Made by a program: the position numbers and the translations under genes. This document shows positions 52,471-61,747 of a stretch of DNA of 64,000 bases, piece by piece. Numbering within the stretch: position 1 is the first letter of the stretch; every line of letters begins with the position of its first letter. Under the pieces are notes generated by a model. That model searched no databases, was not told the DNA's origin, and worked only from the letters and a program-made list of their open reading frames with translations. Source of the stretch: Methanospirillum stamsii (GTDB lineage Archaea > Halobacteriota > Methanomicrobia > Methanomicrobiales > Methanospirillaceae); NCBI RefSeq assembly GCF_046244385.1, contig NZ_CP176366.1, forward strand, positions 1,860,001-1,924,000. The letters are read 5' to 3'.

Positions 52471-55400
52471 GCTCACTCCCTCCTATGATAAAGCCTTCAT
52501 TAACTGGAATTTTCATATGGACAACTGCCCCGTTATCGGTTTGAAACGCTATCTCCCCACTGGACTGGAAGATAAGATTGGATATTATCTGCATCCCAAG
52601 TGTATCACTCGCTTCCATATCAAATCCCAAAGGAAGTCCTTTTCCGGTATCACGATAGGTAATATCCAGAAAACCTGCCTCATCAGTAACAATGGTAATG
52701 CTAATCGTCCCCTTCTTTTGTGGTTGAAATCCATGTTTAAATGAATTTGTGATCAGTTCGTTCATGATAAGTCCGAGAGGAATTCCTGCATCTATAGTCA
52801 TTTCAATGGCCGGATTACAGATAAGATCCAGGGTAATCAGTGGTTCGTCCGGAGAGAAATCAGTGATTAATGTGTTCGCAAGTGAGCTGATGTATTCAAG
52901 AAGATTAATACTTACCAGATTATCTGTCCGGTAGAGTTTTTCATGCACGATAGCCATTGACAGGATACGGTTCTTACTTTCCTGCAAAACATCAAAGACG
53001 GTGGGATTATCAACCATACTGCTTTGAATCCGGAGCATACTGACAATAATCTGCATGTTGTTTTTAACCCGGTGATGGACCTCCCGGAGCAGAATGTCCT
53101 TTTCCTTCAATGATAATCGGATACTCTCCTCAGCCTGCTTTCTCACGGTAATATCCATGATGCTTCCGAGAACCGCAGGTTTTCCCTTGTAGAGTATGCC
53201 GGTGATGAGGTTTTCCATCCATATCACTCTCCCGTCTCTGGTCACGCCTCTGAATTCATAATCCAGTGCCATATCCGGGTTTAGATTGAGACGCTCATGG
53301 TTATCTGTCACCATCCCGATATCATCCGGATAAATAAAGGCAGTCACCGGGGAATTGTCAAGTTCTTCCCTGGAGCATCCCAGGATTTCTGACAAGCGGG
53401 GGTTGGTATATACAAAATGAGAATCCTGAATGAGGTATACTCCGACTAATGACTGTTCCACCGGTTTATGAAACAGCTCTTCTGTCTGGTACCTGCTGAT
53501 TGCCGATCCAATCACCTCCGATGCCATGACAAGTGCTTCAATTTCTGCTATTCTGAGGATATAGTCTGTTTTCCATGCCATCATTGCCAGTGTTCCCCAT
53601 AAGGTATCGGATATGAATACCGGGATCATGAGTAAAAATGACGGGATGCTTTCACTCTCGATAATTCCAAGTTCTTCTGCAATTTTTTTCCGGTCAGAAA
53701 TAAAAAAACGGTTTTTGCTCAGATATTTATAAAATGAAGGGAAAATCTCCTGGCAAATGCTGCCATGCGAAATTTTATCCCCTTTTTCATCCGGCATCAC
53801 CCATTCACAATAATAATCTTCAAATCCCGGTCTGTCATACAGGTTCATCCCAATCAGAATTACCTGTTCTACACCTGAAGCAAGGCCTAATAATTCAAGA
53901 TAATCCGGAATAATCGGCTCCCATTCATCATTTCTCACAAGGCTCTGGGCAACGGTACTGATGGCGCTGAGAATTCTGTCTCTTCTTTCAAGTTCCTCCC
54001 TGGTGTTCACCAGGTCGGTAATATCAAGTGATGTGCCGACAAGGCCGGTTACTGTTCCGGACTGGTCATGGACCGGGATTTTTGATGAAACAAACCAACG
54101 GTGTTCACCATCTTCAATCATTTCTTCTTCAATATTGTGAATCGGAACATCCCGGGATATAACAATTGAATCGGTCTTTCGTCTTTTATCAGCAATATCC
54201 GAAGAAAAAAAATCTTCATCGGTCTTTCCGATAAGGTCATGAGGATCTGTATGCACAAATAAGCAGAATGGGGAATTTCCCATCAGATACCGGAAACTGG
54301 TATCCTTCATGTATATCTGGGCAGCAGAGGAAGCAAGAATTGCAGATATCCTCTCATAGTATTCATGCATGTTACGCTCTGCTTCCAGACGCTCACCGAT
54401 TTCACGGGATATACAAAAAAGGACATTACGCCCTCCCCACATCCCAGTTGTACCCCTCGTTTCAACCGGTATTTCATCCCCTTTTTTGTTCAGGAGGGGG
54501 AAGGTGTTCTGGGTGAAACCTCCGGTTCCGGTTATATCCATGAACTGAAATATAACTTCGTCCCTGATAGCAGGAGAAAAAAGAATCTGTACTGGCATTC
54601 CGACGAGTTCTTCCTCTGTATATGCAAGAGTCCGGGTCGTCGCAGGGTTTACACTTAAAATTGTTCCATCCATATCAATGACAATGACCAGTTCCTGCAT
54701 TGCCTGGTACAATTCACTGAGTTCTCTCTCCCGGTGACGGACCTGTTCTTCTGAGTGGATCCTGATAAGAGTACTACCAAGATATCCGGTCAGAAGTTCG
54801 AGGGTGTTCCTGAAATCTGATGGAAGTTTTTGTGGTTTGTCCATCATAAATGAGAGAACACCGACAACATCAGTCCCGGATTGAATGGGGATCTGTCCGC
54901 CGGATATCATCTGTTCTGACTCATTTGTCCCACTTTCGGTTGTATAATAACCGGACTTTTTAGAGTACACAACTTTGTACAGATCTCCGAAAGTGAACCG
55001 CTTAATCTGGTCATTTGGAAGATTGTGAGAGATTGCCAGTTCGAATTTATTTGTTTTGGCCTGGATGAGGTGAATGCTGCCTGATGTGCATCCGGTGAGA
55101 TACCGGATTGCGGTAAGAGTGGCATCAAGAGCCTGGTTAGTGGTTGATGATGCGGAGAGTCGTTCCATGAGATCCCGCTGGGTTCTCATCATCAATTCAC
55201 GGGTTTTACTCCCCTTTTCGAAATCCTGTTTTGCGCGATATCTCTCTACGGCATTGGTTATCTTTTGAGCGATTTCAGCAAATAATCTGGATGGTTCTTC
55301 ACTTTTAAACTGGATAAAATCGGTTCCGGCATCCATAGCCTTCAGGATTATCTCCCGGTCATCCCGTGCGGTTAATAATACAGCCGGGATTTCCGGAACC

Positions 55401-55612
55401 ACTGATTTGACCTTTCTGATGAATGAGATACCATCCATCTCCTCCATGAAATAATCTGTTATTATGGCATCAACATCACCGGCGATTATTCTCTCAAACG
55501 CTTCTTTTGGTGATGTATAGGCTGAAATTTTAAAATCACCAAAATCCTCCATGTAGATGCACAGCATCTCATTAAATGCAGGTTCATCATCTACCGCGAT
55601 GATTTTGATCAT
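52454..55612 (-). CDS. Hybrid sensor histidine kinase: REC-GAF-PAS-PAS-GAF-PAS-HisKA_2
   Basis: A 1052-residue soluble kinase. The receiver (1-120) has IIAVDDEP and D53 (IITDYFMEEMDG). GAF domains lie at about 135-290 and 560-725; PAS domains at 300-415, 420-550 and 730-850. The kinase core is of the HisKA_2/HWE-like type, with LREVHHRVKNNMQIIVSML near 857, unlike the TRHDILN box of its neighbours. The HATPase follows with LIMNELITNSFKHGF and YRDTGKGLPLGFD. AGGA lies before the ATG. The gene overlaps the REC-PAS-PAS response regulator at its 3' end, defining a two-component pair. Kinases of this subfamily in archaea often feed into such multi-PAS regulators. Confidence 0.92.
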   Translation of the reverse strand: MIKIIAVDDEPAFNEMLCIYMEDFGDFKISAYTSPKEAFERIIAGDVDAIITDYFMEEMDGISFIRKVKSVVPEIPAVLLTARDDREIILKAMDAGTDFIQFKSEEPSRLFAEIAQKITNAVERYRAKQDFEKGSKTRELMMRTQRDLMERLSASSTTNQALDATLTAIRYLTGCTSGSIHLIQAKTNKFELAISHNLPNDQIKRFTFGDLYKVVYSKKSGYYTTESGTNESEQMISGGQIPIQSGTDVVGVLSFMMDKPQKLPSDFRNTLELLTGYLGSTLIRIHSEEQVRHRERELSELYQAMQELVIVIDMDGTILSVNPATTRTLAYTEEELVGMPVQILFSPAIRDEVIFQFMDITGTGGFTQNTFPLLNKKGDEIPVETRGTTGMWGGRNVLFCISREIGERLEAERNMHEYYERISAILASSAAQIYMKDTSFRYLMGNSPFCLFVHTDPHDLIGKTDEDFFSSDIADKRRKTDSIVISRDVPIHNIEEEMIEDGEHRWFVSSKIPVHDQSGTVTGLVGTSLDITDLVNTREELERRDRILSAISTVAQSLVRNDEWEPIIPDYLELLGLASGVEQVILIGMNLYDRPGFEDYYCEWVMPDEKGDKISHGSICQEIFPSFYKYLSKNRFFISDRKKIAEELGIIESESIPSFLLMIPVFISDTLWGTLAMMAWKTDYILRIAEIEALVMASEVIGSAISRYQTEELFHKPVEQSLVGVYLIQDSHFVYTNPRLSEILGCSREELDNSPVTAFIYPDDIGMVTDNHERLNLNPDMALDYEFRGVTRDGRVIWMENLITGILYKGKPAVLGSIMDITVRKQAEESIRLSLKEKDILLREVHHRVKNNMQIIVSMLRIQSSMVDNPTVFDVLQESKNRILSMAIVHEKLYRTDNLVSINLLEYISSLANTLITDFSPDEPLITLDLICNPAIEMTIDAGIPLGLIMNELITNSFKHGFQPQKKGTISITIVTDEAGFLDITYRDTGKGLPLGFDMEASDTLGMQIISNLIFQSSGEIAFQTDNGAVVHMKIPVNEGFIIGGSEHATGE

Positions 55613-55737
55613 TTTTCTTCCTGATAAGGATGATTTTTTTTAAACCTGAAAAAGGTGTTGCACTACTACCCAATGAAAAAACCCAGGTAAATGAATAATT
55701 AATTACGCATAAAAAAGATTTTATTGCGAAATCCGGA

Positions 55738-57057
55738 TTATTTTCGTTTTCCGTTGAGGTATTTTAAAAGCCAGGGGATCCCGTCTGCAGAGGGATGTAC
55801 CTCAATAAAGCGGTCAAATTCATCAATGGTGGTATTACTGTTCATCATCCACCCAAGATATGCCATGGCAACCGCTCCGGATGGAGAAGCCTCTGCAAGT
55901 CCGGTCAGATGTCCGTTTTTATCAAATTCTACGAGGGATGAACCGGTATGGTGACCTGGAACTTCCCAGAATGTACCTGGGCCTGCAGGGCCTGGAATTG
56001 AAAGAGCTTTACTTACCGTCGGGGACATCCGGCAGAATGCGAGGTCATGACTGAGTTTTATCGCCTGAGGGACGGCTATTGGGTCTGGTTCGTGGTTGTT
56101 ACCGAGGATACTGTCAGCAGTTTTTCTTCCCTGGTGTCTTGCGATAGGTGTCAGATATCCGGTGCCGGTAACATCGCCTGCTGCATATATGCCCGGAACA
56201 GATGTCTCCATTCGTTCATTTACCAGGACCGCCCCGTCCGGACTACATGCAATCCCTGAAATAAAAGAAGTATTCGGGTTCATCCCGGTTGCAAGGAGAA
56301 CTGCATCTGCAGGAATCTCTCGAATGCTGCTATCTTCCCGGATAATGACTCCCGAAACCCTGGTCTGGCCACTGATACCTGCAACGGTTACGTGTTCCTC
56401 AATAGAAACCCGGCCGAGATCTTTTTTTGCCTCTTTTATCAGTTGGTCCGGAAAGGTCCGAAGAAGAGAACTTCTTGCAAGGATGGTAACATTTGTCCCA
56501 AAAGAACTGAATATATATGCAAATTCTGCAGCGATTACTCCGCTGCCGATAATTACCATCCTTTTTGGCAGGTCAGGCATTGAAAGTATGGTGTGGGCTG
56601 TGTATACTCCAGGAAGACAGCATCCGGAGATCTCAGGAACTTTTGGTTGAGCCCCGGAAGCAATGATAATTGCCTCTGCAGGCATTAATTCTCCGTTTAT
56701 AAAGAGATTACTCCCTTGTATCTCTGCTGTTCCTTTGATGACCTCTACTCCGGTCTGCTGTGTCTCCTGTTCGATGACTCCTGCAATCTGGCCGATTATC
56801 TCCTGCATCTTACTGATAAGGGCCGGATATGATAGTTCTGCTGAAAAATTGAGGATTCCCTGGTCCTGAAATATCCGTGCCTGTTCCATGAACCTGGCAA
56901 CATCATTTAAGGCACAAATAGTCATGCAGCCCTGATGAAGACACTGGCCGCCAAGTCCTGTAGATCTTTTATCTATTATTCTGACCTTCTTTCCTGCTTT
57001 GGAAAGCCGCATCGCTGCGTACCGCCCCGCCGGTCCACCGCCAATCACGACTATCAT
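55738..57057 (-). CDS. Dihydrolipoamide-dehydrogenase-like pyridine nucleotide-disulfide oxidoreductase
   Basis: A 439-residue class I flavoprotein disulfide reductase. FAD-binding GGGPAGRYAA (6-15), redox-active C39-x4-C44 (GGQCLHQGCM), NAD-binding GSGVIAAEFAY and the FAD-contacting YAAGDVTG are visible. The C-terminal dimerisation domain has HPSAD in place of the usual H-P-T-x-S-E, so the general-base histidine is present but its acidic partner is changed. The protein is slightly short for the family (usually about 460). No 2-oxoacid dehydrogenase genes are nearby. Dihydrolipoamide reductase activity is possible but unproven; it could act on another disulfide or a small thiol. Confidence 0.85.
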   Translation of the reverse strand: MIVVIGGGPAGRYAAMRLSKAGKKVRIIDKRSTGLGGQCLHQGCMTICALNDVARFMEQARIFQDQGILNFSAELSYPALISKMQEIIGQIAGVIEQETQQTGVEVIKGTAEIQGSNLFINGELMPAEAIIIASGAQPKVPEISGCCLPGVYTAHTILSMPDLPKRMVIIGSGVIAAEFAYIFSSFGTNVTILARSSLLRTFPDQLIKEAKKDLGRVSIEEHVTVAGISGQTRVSGVIIREDSSIREIPADAVLLATGMNPNTSFISGIACSPDGAVLVNERMETSVPGIYAAGDVTGTGYLTPIARHQGRKTADSILGNNHEPDPIAVPQAIKLSHDLAFCRMSPTVSKALSIPGPAGPGTFWEVPGHHTGSSLVEFDKNGHLTGLAEASPSGAVAMAYLGWMMNSNTTIDEFDRFIEVHPSADGIPWLLKYLNGKRK

Positions 57058-57139
57058 AACAGATTATCAGATGAACTGGATGATATATGCACAGGTATTG
57101 AAATTTTGAAAAATTCCAAAAAAAGAAAAAGTTATATCT

Positions 57140-57613
57140 CTAGAAAAATTCAGTTTCCATGCCCGGATCTTCTTCGTTTATTTTTTCGGGCACAGAATCC
57201 TTTTTAACCAGGACGACATCAAGCACTCCGTTGCTATAGGTAAATGTTGATGTCTCCGGATTAATTTGAAACTGAAGGTCAATCGTTCCGGACAGCCCGT
57301 TCATACCGACATGGCATGCCTTCTCATTGAAGACTACCTCCGGATTATTTCCAAAACCGGTCGGTAGCTGAATGGTCAGAAACGCAGTCTCTTCTGCGTC
57401 AACCATCTCATAGGAAAGCCCGGTCTTATTTCCTTTGCCCAGGGTCATTCCATCCTGGGGATGCAGTCCTCCGGTAATAATTGCACAACCAATGATACCT
57501 GGTTTGACCTCAGTACCGTCCTGCATTTTTCGCATATTCTGTTCTAATGAAGTGATCTGCTCAAGTAACCGGACCAGGTTTTTCAGCAGATCATCGTACG
57601 GATTAATCGGCAT
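57140..57613 (-). CDS. Hsp20/GvpH-like small protein
   Basis: A 157-residue protein with an N-terminal coiled coil (LLKNLVRLLEQITSLEQNM) and an alpha-crystallin-like beta sandwich (about 65-140). EETAFLTIQLPTGFGNNPEVVF matches the first strands, and STFTYSNGVLDVVLVKK the conserved Y-x-NGVL-x-V strand of Hsp20/GvpH proteins. The I-x-I C-terminal motif is missing; the end is acidic. It overlaps the ArsR-type regulator stop by 11 bases, so the two are co-translated. Binding to a client protein or to the regulator is possible. The match is by pattern only. Confidence 0.6.
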   Translation of the reverse strand: MPINPYDDLLKNLVRLLEQITSLEQNMRKMQDGTEVKPGIIGCAIITGGLHPQDGMTLGKGNKTGLSYEMVDAEETAFLTIQLPTGFGNNPEVVFNEKACHVGMNGLSGTIDLQFQINPETSTFTYSNGVLDVVLVKKDSVPEKINEEDPGMETEFF

Positions 57614-58223
57614 ATATACCTCGGAGTTCTAATCCTGTTCCTTTTCTCCATACAATTCCTTCGTCCGTGAGCTGGCGGAGGGTACTTTCAACCGTCTCCG
57701 GAGGAAGGTCTGTCAGATCCCGTATCATAGCAGGATTGCCAGCTCCATGAGCAAGAGCCACTGAAACCAGCATAATCTCTTCTCCATATCCGGCCTGTTT
57801 GCCTTCATGGAGGACTTCACTTATCTGGTGATCAATTTCACGTTCCTTTTCCTCAAGTTTCCTGGCAAGTTCATCCCGTTCTTCAATCATCTGCCGGAGT
57901 TTTTGTAAGGATATCAGGAGACGCTGTTCACCTGAAAGAATCATCGGGATCAGATCATGGCTTTGTTCGTCCAGATGTACCTGGATACTGATGTCATGCT
58001 CAAGATAGTAATACTTTCTTCTCCGGCAATCACTCCGGAATGCGAGGATTCTTGCATCTTCGAGCATCTGGAGATGGTCAATGACGGCTTTTGGGGATAT
58101 CATAAGCCGTTCTGATATCTCTGTGACAAAACAGGGCTTTTCCCGAAGAAGTTCAATGATTCTCCTCCGGTTACGGTTTCCCAGGATATCCAGAAGCCGG
58201 GATAACTCCGCCTGTTCCAACAT
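57603..58223 (-). CDS. ArsR-type winged-helix regulator
   Basis: The ATG at 58223 is preferred over the GTG at 58226. The product (206 residues) has an N-terminal wHTH (RRRIIELLREKPCFVTEISE, then MISPKAVIDHLQMLEDARIL), a metal-ligand-like HDISIQVHLDEQSH stretch, a coiled coil (about 95-130), and a second winged-helix domain (about 145-205; MIRDLTDLPPETVESTLRQL). This two-wHTH layout is found in archaeal ArsR-type proteins. A TATA-like AATAAATA lies 27 bases before the ATG, which suggests a leaderless transcript, and a 7-bp inverted repeat covers the start, pointing to autorepression. Confidence 0.82.
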   Translation of the reverse strand: MLEQAELSRLLDILGNRNRRRIIELLREKPCFVTEISERLMISPKAVIDHLQMLEDARILAFRSDCRRRKYYYLEHDISIQVHLDEQSHDLIPMILSGEQRLLISLQKLRQMIEERDELARKLEEKEREIDHQISEVLHEGKQAGYGEEIMLVSVALAHGAGNPAMIRDLTDLPPETVESTLRQLTDEGIVWRKGTGLELRGIYAD

Positions 58224-58242
58224 CACTAACTCTATGTTAGTG
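58224..58242 (-). promoter_or_regulatory. Operator candidate at the start of the ArsR-type gene
   Basis: CACTAAC (58224-58230) and GTTAGTG (58236-58242) are exact reverse complements with a 5-base spacer. They directly precede the ATG at 58223 and lie between it and a TATA-like box, so a bound regulator would block transcription start. The site is only a few bases downstream of the end of guaB. Confidence 0.6.
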
Positions 58243-58256
58243 AAAATAGGTATTTA

Positions 58257-59717
58257 TTATATTCGGTAGTTCGGGGCTTCATCGGTGATGGTGATATTAT
58301 GCGGATGGCTCTCAAGATACCCTGCCTGGGTAATCCGGATAAACCTGGTCTTTTCATGCATATCTCCTATGGTTCGCGCTCCAACATATCCCATGGCCGA
58401 TTTAAGGCCGCCTATCATCTGATAAATTACATCAGCAACCGGGCCGACATAGGGGGTAACTCCTTCAACTCCTTCAGGGACAAATTTTGTCTTTCCTATC
58501 TCTTTCTTCTGGAAATACCTGTCTGAAGAAACACCGGTGCTCATAACCCCGAGCGAACCCATGCCCCGGTACTGCTTGTATTTTCTACTCTGTATGGTAA
58601 CTATCTGGCCTGGCGACTCATCGGTTCCGGCAAAGAGGTTTCCCATCATCACAGAATCTGCACCTGCAGCAATGGCTTTTGCAACATCTCCGGAGAATCT
58701 GATACCACCATCAGCAATGATGGGAACATCCATCTCCTTTGCAACCTCTGCAACCGATGCAATCGCGGTGACTTGCGGAACTCCGACTCCGGCGACGACA
58801 CGGGTAGTACAGATAGAACCCGGCCCGATACCAACCTTCAGACCATCAACATTATCAATGAGTGCCTCTGCAGCAGCTTTCGTTGCAATGTTTCCGGCGA
58901 TTACATCAACCGGGATACTCCCTTTAATATCCCTGACACTTTTAACCACATTGAGATTATGACCATGAGCACAATCAACAACGATGGCATCAACACCTGC
59001 TTCAACAAGCATCATTGCCCGGTCATGGTCAAAGGGACCAACCGAAGCGGCAACCCGGAGGTTTCCATCCTTGTCCCGGATTGCAATTGGAAACTGCCTC
59101 TTTTCCAGGAGCTCCTGCATGGAGATAATACCGGTAAGAAGCCCATCCTCATCCACCACCGGAAGTCGTTCAACCTTCCTTGAGTACATGAGGTCAAAGG
59201 CATCGTCAATGGAGATGCCTTCCTGTGCAACAATCGGCTCGGGAGTCATGATAGATCGTACCGGTTTGTTTCCGATGCGGCTTACCATGGCTCTTAAATC
59301 CCGCCTGCTGACGATACCTATGACTTTTTCATCTTCAACAACCGGAACACCACCAATTCCATGATAGGTCATCATCCGGTCGACATCAGCTATCAATGAG
59401 TCCGGCGTGACGGTAAGAACTTCACGCTGGACAATTTCGGACTCCAGTTTGACTTTCCTGACCTCTTCCACTTCCTGTTCCGCCGACATGTTCCGGTGGA
59501 TAACCGTAATGCCCCCTGCCCGTGCGAGTGCAACAGCCATCGGTGAGGTACTGACCGTGTCCATTGCAGCACTGACAAGAGGAATGTTAAGCGGAATATT
59601 GCGTGAAAAACGGGTGGTAACATCCGCCTGGTCCGGCTCAACTTCAGAAGCGGCCGGAATAAGCAGAACATCATCAAAAGTGAGTCCGGATTCTGCCTGT
59701 AGTTTTTCGATATACAT
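58257..59717 (-). CDS. guaB: Inosine-5'-monophosphate dehydrogenase
   Basis: A 486-residue IMPDH, the enzyme of the first committed step of GMP synthesis (IMP to XMP with NAD). The N-terminal barrel strands (GLTFDDVLLIPA, SAAMDTVS) are followed by two CBS domains at about 95-210 (HGIGGVPVVEDEKVIGIVSR, KVERLPVVDEDGLLTGIIS). The catalytic loop is GIGPGSICTTRVVAGVGVPQ, and the flap has EGVEGVTPYVGP. Length and motifs are normal. It starts 1 base after mfnB on the same strand, so both are probably on one transcript, although their pathways differ. Confidence 0.97.
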   Translation of the reverse strand: MYIEKLQAESGLTFDDVLLIPAASEVEPDQADVTTRFSRNIPLNIPLVSAAMDTVSTSPMAVALARAGGITVIHRNMSAEQEVEEVRKVKLESEIVQREVLTVTPDSLIADVDRMMTYHGIGGVPVVEDEKVIGIVSRRDLRAMVSRIGNKPVRSIMTPEPIVAQEGISIDDAFDLMYSRKVERLPVVDEDGLLTGIISMQELLEKRQFPIAIRDKDGNLRVAASVGPFDHDRAMMLVEAGVDAIVVDCAHGHNLNVVKSVRDIKGSIPVDVIAGNIATKAAAEALIDNVDGLKVGIGPGSICTTRVVAGVGVPQVTAIASVAEVAKEMDVPIIADGGIRFSGDVAKAIAAGADSVMMGNLFAGTDESPGQIVTIQSRKYKQYRGMGSLGVMSTGVSSDRYFQKKEIGKTKFVPEGVEGVTPYVGPVADVIYQMIGGLKSAMGYVGARTIGDMHEKTRFIRITQAGYLESHPHNITITDEAPNYRI

Positions 59718-59718
59718 A

Positions 59719-60405
59719 TCAGTGGACCATACTTACTGCCTTTAAAACAAGTTCTTCCTGCACCATTGCTCTTCTGTCTCCCCCACAAACCATGCCTCTG
59801 ACCCCGATGATCTCCGGATCTATCCGTTTTAGAATATCAATATCCTGAAATTTCAGAGATCCTGCAAGGGCAGTTTTTATACCGAGTGATCGGTTCAGGT
59901 TTGTAAATTCTACCAGGGTTGCCTCATCCATAAATTCAAATGTGGATTTGCCATCCTTGATTCCGGTATCGACCATTGATACATCTGCACCTGCCTTTGC
60001 TGCAAGTGGAGCCATATCAAAAGGTGAAATGGTATCAAGCCGTTCCCAGTCAGAATAGGCTGCAATGACAACAGATTTTTGAGGATAGGTGTCTTTGACC
60101 GCACGGGTTACTGATTGAATAACTGTCTGTGCTTCTTCAATACCATCAAACATCAGCCCGATTTTTACATAATCTGCACCAGCGGTAGCAGCTCCAAGAG
60201 CAGTGAGGGCTGCACCTCCGGGCTTATAGTCAAAATCACCTATTGCGGCACTAACCGGTTTATGGGTAAGTTTTTTTATTGCACTTATTATCCAGGGAAA
60301 AGAAGCTCCAAGTGAGCCTTCTTCAGGACGCTTTACATCAACAATATCAGCAGAAAGTGTCTTCTTTGCTTCTTCGATTGTTGCCGGGCTGACAAGCAAC
60401 TGCAT
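59719..60405 (-). CDS. mfnB: (5-formylfuran-3-yl)methyl phosphate synthase, methanofuran biosynthesis
   Basis: The ATG at 60405 (MQLLVSP) is chosen, since it gives 228 residues as in known MfnB; the open frame to 60564 would overlap the divergent gene. MfnB condenses two glyceraldehyde-3-phosphate molecules to the furan precursor of methanofuran, the first C1 carrier of methanogenesis. The active-site lysine is in DIVDVKRPEEGSLGA; other barrel strands are VSAAIGDFDY, DYVKIGL, VSMVDTGIKDGKSTF and GVRGMVCGG. It is a TIM barrel. It precedes guaB and is divergent from a HisA-like gene with only 44 bases between starts. Confidence 0.93.
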   Translation of the reverse strand: MQLLVSPATIEEAKKTLSADIVDVKRPEEGSLGASFPWIISAIKKLTHKPVSAAIGDFDYKPGGAALTALGAATAGADYVKIGLMFDGIEEAQTVIQSVTRAVKDTYPQKSVVIAAYSDWERLDTISPFDMAPLAAKAGADVSMVDTGIKDGKSTFEFMDEATLVEFTNLNRSLGIKTALAGSLKFQDIDILKRIDPEIIGVRGMVCGGDRRAMVQEELVLKAVSMVH

Positions 60406-60449
60406 ACATTTTATGGATCTGTCATCTAAATAGTGATTACGTTTGTAAT

Positions 60450-61124
60450 ATGGACCTTTATTTAGCCACAGACCTGAAATCCGGTTGTATCGTTCACGGA
60501 AAGAGTGGGATGCGGGAGAGTTACGCTCCGGTAACATCCATTCATGCATCGACCGCAGAGCCAATCGCGTTTATCGATCAATTGCAGCCAAAATATCTTT
60601 ATATCGCAGATCTGGACCGAATCTGTGGCACTGGCGATCATGATTCCCTGATACCCCATCTCGCAGAGCGGACAGAATGTATCCTTCTTGACCGGGGTTG
60701 CCGGGGTCCGGATGACATGCTCCACATTGCCGGGGTGAAAAATATCGTGGGCACCGAAACTGCCGGAGACGTCCTTGATCGGTTTACCGGGGGAGTTCTT
60801 TCGGTTGATATAAAAAATGACCTGGTCATTCCCTGGAAGTCCGATCCGGTTTCGTTTCTTTCTTCGTGCAGCAGGTATCACTTCGAGATGGTAATTCTTC
60901 TGGACATCGGCCGGGTCGGGACCAGGAGAGGTCTTTCCTCCGGCATGCTCTCTGCATTTCGTGCAGCATATCCGGGCACACTTCTCTGGGGCGGGGGTGT
61001 CTCTTCTGAAGATGACCTGGTTCTCCTTGCAAAATCAGGGTTTGACGGGGCGATAATTGCAACCGCGGTGCATACTGGAATCATCCCCGTTGAGTATATC
61101 CGGAGGGGAACATTTTGCTTGTAA
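60450..61124 (+). CDS. HisA/HisF-related TIM-barrel protein
   Basis: A 224-residue protein related to HisA: ATDLKSGCIVHG corresponds to the first active-site strand with its aspartate, YLYIADLDRICG to the third, and ILLDIGRVGTRRGLS to the second aspartate strand; GGGVSSEDDLVLLAKSGFDGAIIATA forms the phosphate site. It is distinct from true HisA in sequence and is not in a histidine operon. Its gene is divergent from mfnB and overlaps tmk. A role in methanofuran or another cofactor pathway is possible (inference from position only). The stop overlaps the TTG start of tmk by 10 bases. Confidence 0.8.
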   Translation: MDLYLATDLKSGCIVHGKSGMRESYAPVTSIHASTAEPIAFIDQLQPKYLYIADLDRICGTGDHDSLIPHLAERTECILLDRGCRGPDDMLHIAGVKNIVGTETAGDVLDRFTGGVLSVDIKNDLVIPWKSDPVSFLSSCSRYHFEMVILLDIGRVGTRRGLSSGMLSAFRAAYPGTLLWGGGVSSEDDLVLLAKSGFDGAIIATAVHTGIIPVEYIRRGTFCL

Positions 61125-61738
61125 CTATTGAGGGGATTGACGGAAGTGGAAAATCCACCCTGCATCAGGCACTTGGAACTGCTCTGGCGGATTTTTCTCC
61201 GGTGATAACCCGTGAGCCCGGGTCTACCTGGATAGGTGATGCGGTCCGCCGGGCTATCCGGGAACAGGCAGATCCGGTGGCAGAGGCCCTGCTCTTTGTT
61301 GCTGATCATGCAGCCCACCTCCGGGAGATTGTCCGGCCTGCCCTGGCAGAGGGTCATCTTGTTATCTCTGACCGGTATATAGACAGCCGGTATGTGTACC
61401 AGCAGGTCACCCTTGATGGCATCATCCCTGACCCGCTTTCATGGCTCAGGGCAGTCCATTCAGGATGGACTATTATTCCTGATCTTACTATTCTCCTTGC
61501 GGTTCCGGTTGCTGTTGCCCTGGAACGGACCGGAAAGAGAGGAGAAGGAGAACATTTTGAACAGGAACATGTCCTCTCCCGGGTTCAGGAGTATTATATG
61601 CGGCTCGTAGAAGAAGACCCATCCAGGTTTGTTATCATCGACGGGACATTGCCGCCGGAACATATTCTCCGGGTGGCATCAGAAGCGGTTAGGTTCCGGC
61701 ATGCAGAACAGAGAAAAAAAAGAAAAAATAATAAGTAA
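61115..61738 (+). CDS. tmk: Thymidylate kinase
   Basis: A 207-residue dTMP kinase, which makes dTDP. The Walker A sequence GIDGSGKST is at 7-15, the DR-x motif ISDRYIDSRYVYQ binds the nucleotide, and the LID region is RTGKRGEGEHFEQE. TTG at 61115 is the start: GGAGGGG (61102-61108) lies 6 bases before it, and no ATG is available near. The start lies inside the HisA-like gene, so translation is coupled. The C-terminus is lysine-rich. Confidence 0.95.
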   Translation: MLVTIEGIDGSGKSTLHQALGTALADFSPVITREPGSTWIGDAVRRAIREQADPVAEALLFVADHAAHLREIVRPALAEGHLVISDRYIDSRYVYQQVTLDGIIPDPLSWLRAVHSGWTIIPDLTILLAVPVAVALERTGKRGEGEHFEQEHVLSRVQEYYMRLVEEDPSRFVIIDGTLPPEHILRVASEAVRFRHAEQRKKRKNNK

Positions 61739-61747
61739 AATTTTGTA

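Noticed and set aside
55738..57057. Flavoprotein considered as mercuric reductase or E3 of a 2-oxoacid complex
   Set aside because: No C-terminal cysteine pair for mercury and no 2-oxoacid dehydrogenase genes nearby; only the general family is supported.
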